A stretch of 5,506 nucleotides of DNA. Source: Clostridia bacterium. GTDB taxonomy: Bacteria; Bacillota; Clostridia; Oscillospirales; CAG-272. Each line of letters begins with the position of its first letter. Within the stretch, counting starts at the first letter, position 1. This document shows, in pieces, positions 5,483 to 5,506 of this stretch. The position numbers and the translations under genes are program-made. Location of the stretch: NCBI GenBank assembly GCA_017960705.1, contig JAGCYR010000220.1, positions 1 to 5,506 of the forward strand, read 5' to 3'. The notes beneath the pieces were generated by a model. The model searched no databases. It was not told the origin of the DNA and saw only the letters and a program-made list of their open reading frames with translations.

Positions 5483-5506
5483 GTGCGCGCCGCATTCGGC
5501 GCGCAC
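5483..5506. repeat. Perfect 10-bp hairpin at the right window edge
   Basis: GTGCGCGCCG (5483-5492) and CGGCGCGCAC (5497-5506) form a perfect GC-rich stem around CATT. On the minus strand it would be followed by AACGTTTTGTT, with a T-run only four bases after the stem. It could therefore be the terminator of a minus-strand gene beyond the window, or another repeat unit. The edge cuts off any further extension of the stem. Confidence 0.7.

Noticed and set aside
5219..5506. Open frame without stop running to the right edge (includes a KPVHRTVFTS-like stretch)
   Set aside because: No ATG with a ribosome site, and it is made almost wholly of inverted-repeat sequence. It is most likely a by-product of the repeat.

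Overview
The window looks like chromosomal DNA from a GC-rich, endospore-forming member of the Clostridia (Firmicutes), probably a gut-type lineage such as Oscillospiraceae or Christensenellales. This placement is inferred from two sporulation-type membrane proteins, a Gram-positive lipoprotein, a T-box-regulated threonyl-tRNA synthetase, strong GGAGG-type ribosome binding sites and TTGACT-N17-TGCTATAAT promoters. Nothing gives a species.

Layout. Bases 1-696 (minus) hold the N-terminal 232 residues of a polytopic membrane protein that best resembles the membrane domain of the SpoIIE sporulation phosphatase; the rest lies beyond the left edge. Bases 697-937 are intergenic and hold its extended -10 promoter plus two hairpin terminators. 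Bases 938-1345 (minus) encode a small lipoprotein of unknown function with its own promoter (1405-1433). Bases 1498-3264 (minus) encode threonyl-tRNA synthetase without the usual N-terminal TGS domain, ending at a textbook terminator (1448-1479). The 430-base gap 3265-3694 is dense with regulation. On the minus strand it carries the thrS promoter and a T-box leader with a threonine (ACC) specifier, a UGGGACC antiterminator bulge and a competing terminator. On the plus strand it carries a forespore-type promoter (CATACTA -10) and the ribosome binding site of spoVAF (3695-5149). A 21-codon reading frame overlaps the spoVAF stop (ATGA). Bases 5212-5506 hold no convincing gene but several inverted repeats, and look like a structured or dispersed intergenic repeat.

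How it fits together. The three minus-strand genes are separate transcription units, each with its own housekeeping-type promoter. thrS is controlled by threonine supply through uncharged tRNA-Thr. spoVAF is divergent from thrS and looks sporulation-specific. A SpoIIE-like protein (needed for forespore-specific sigma F activation) and SpoVAF (a GerA-type protein made in the forespore) flank a housekeeping gene. I saw no transposase, CRISPR array, tRNA or rRNA gene. No clearly new multi-gene system is visible; the least explained part is the interleaved inverted-repeat block after spoVAF.
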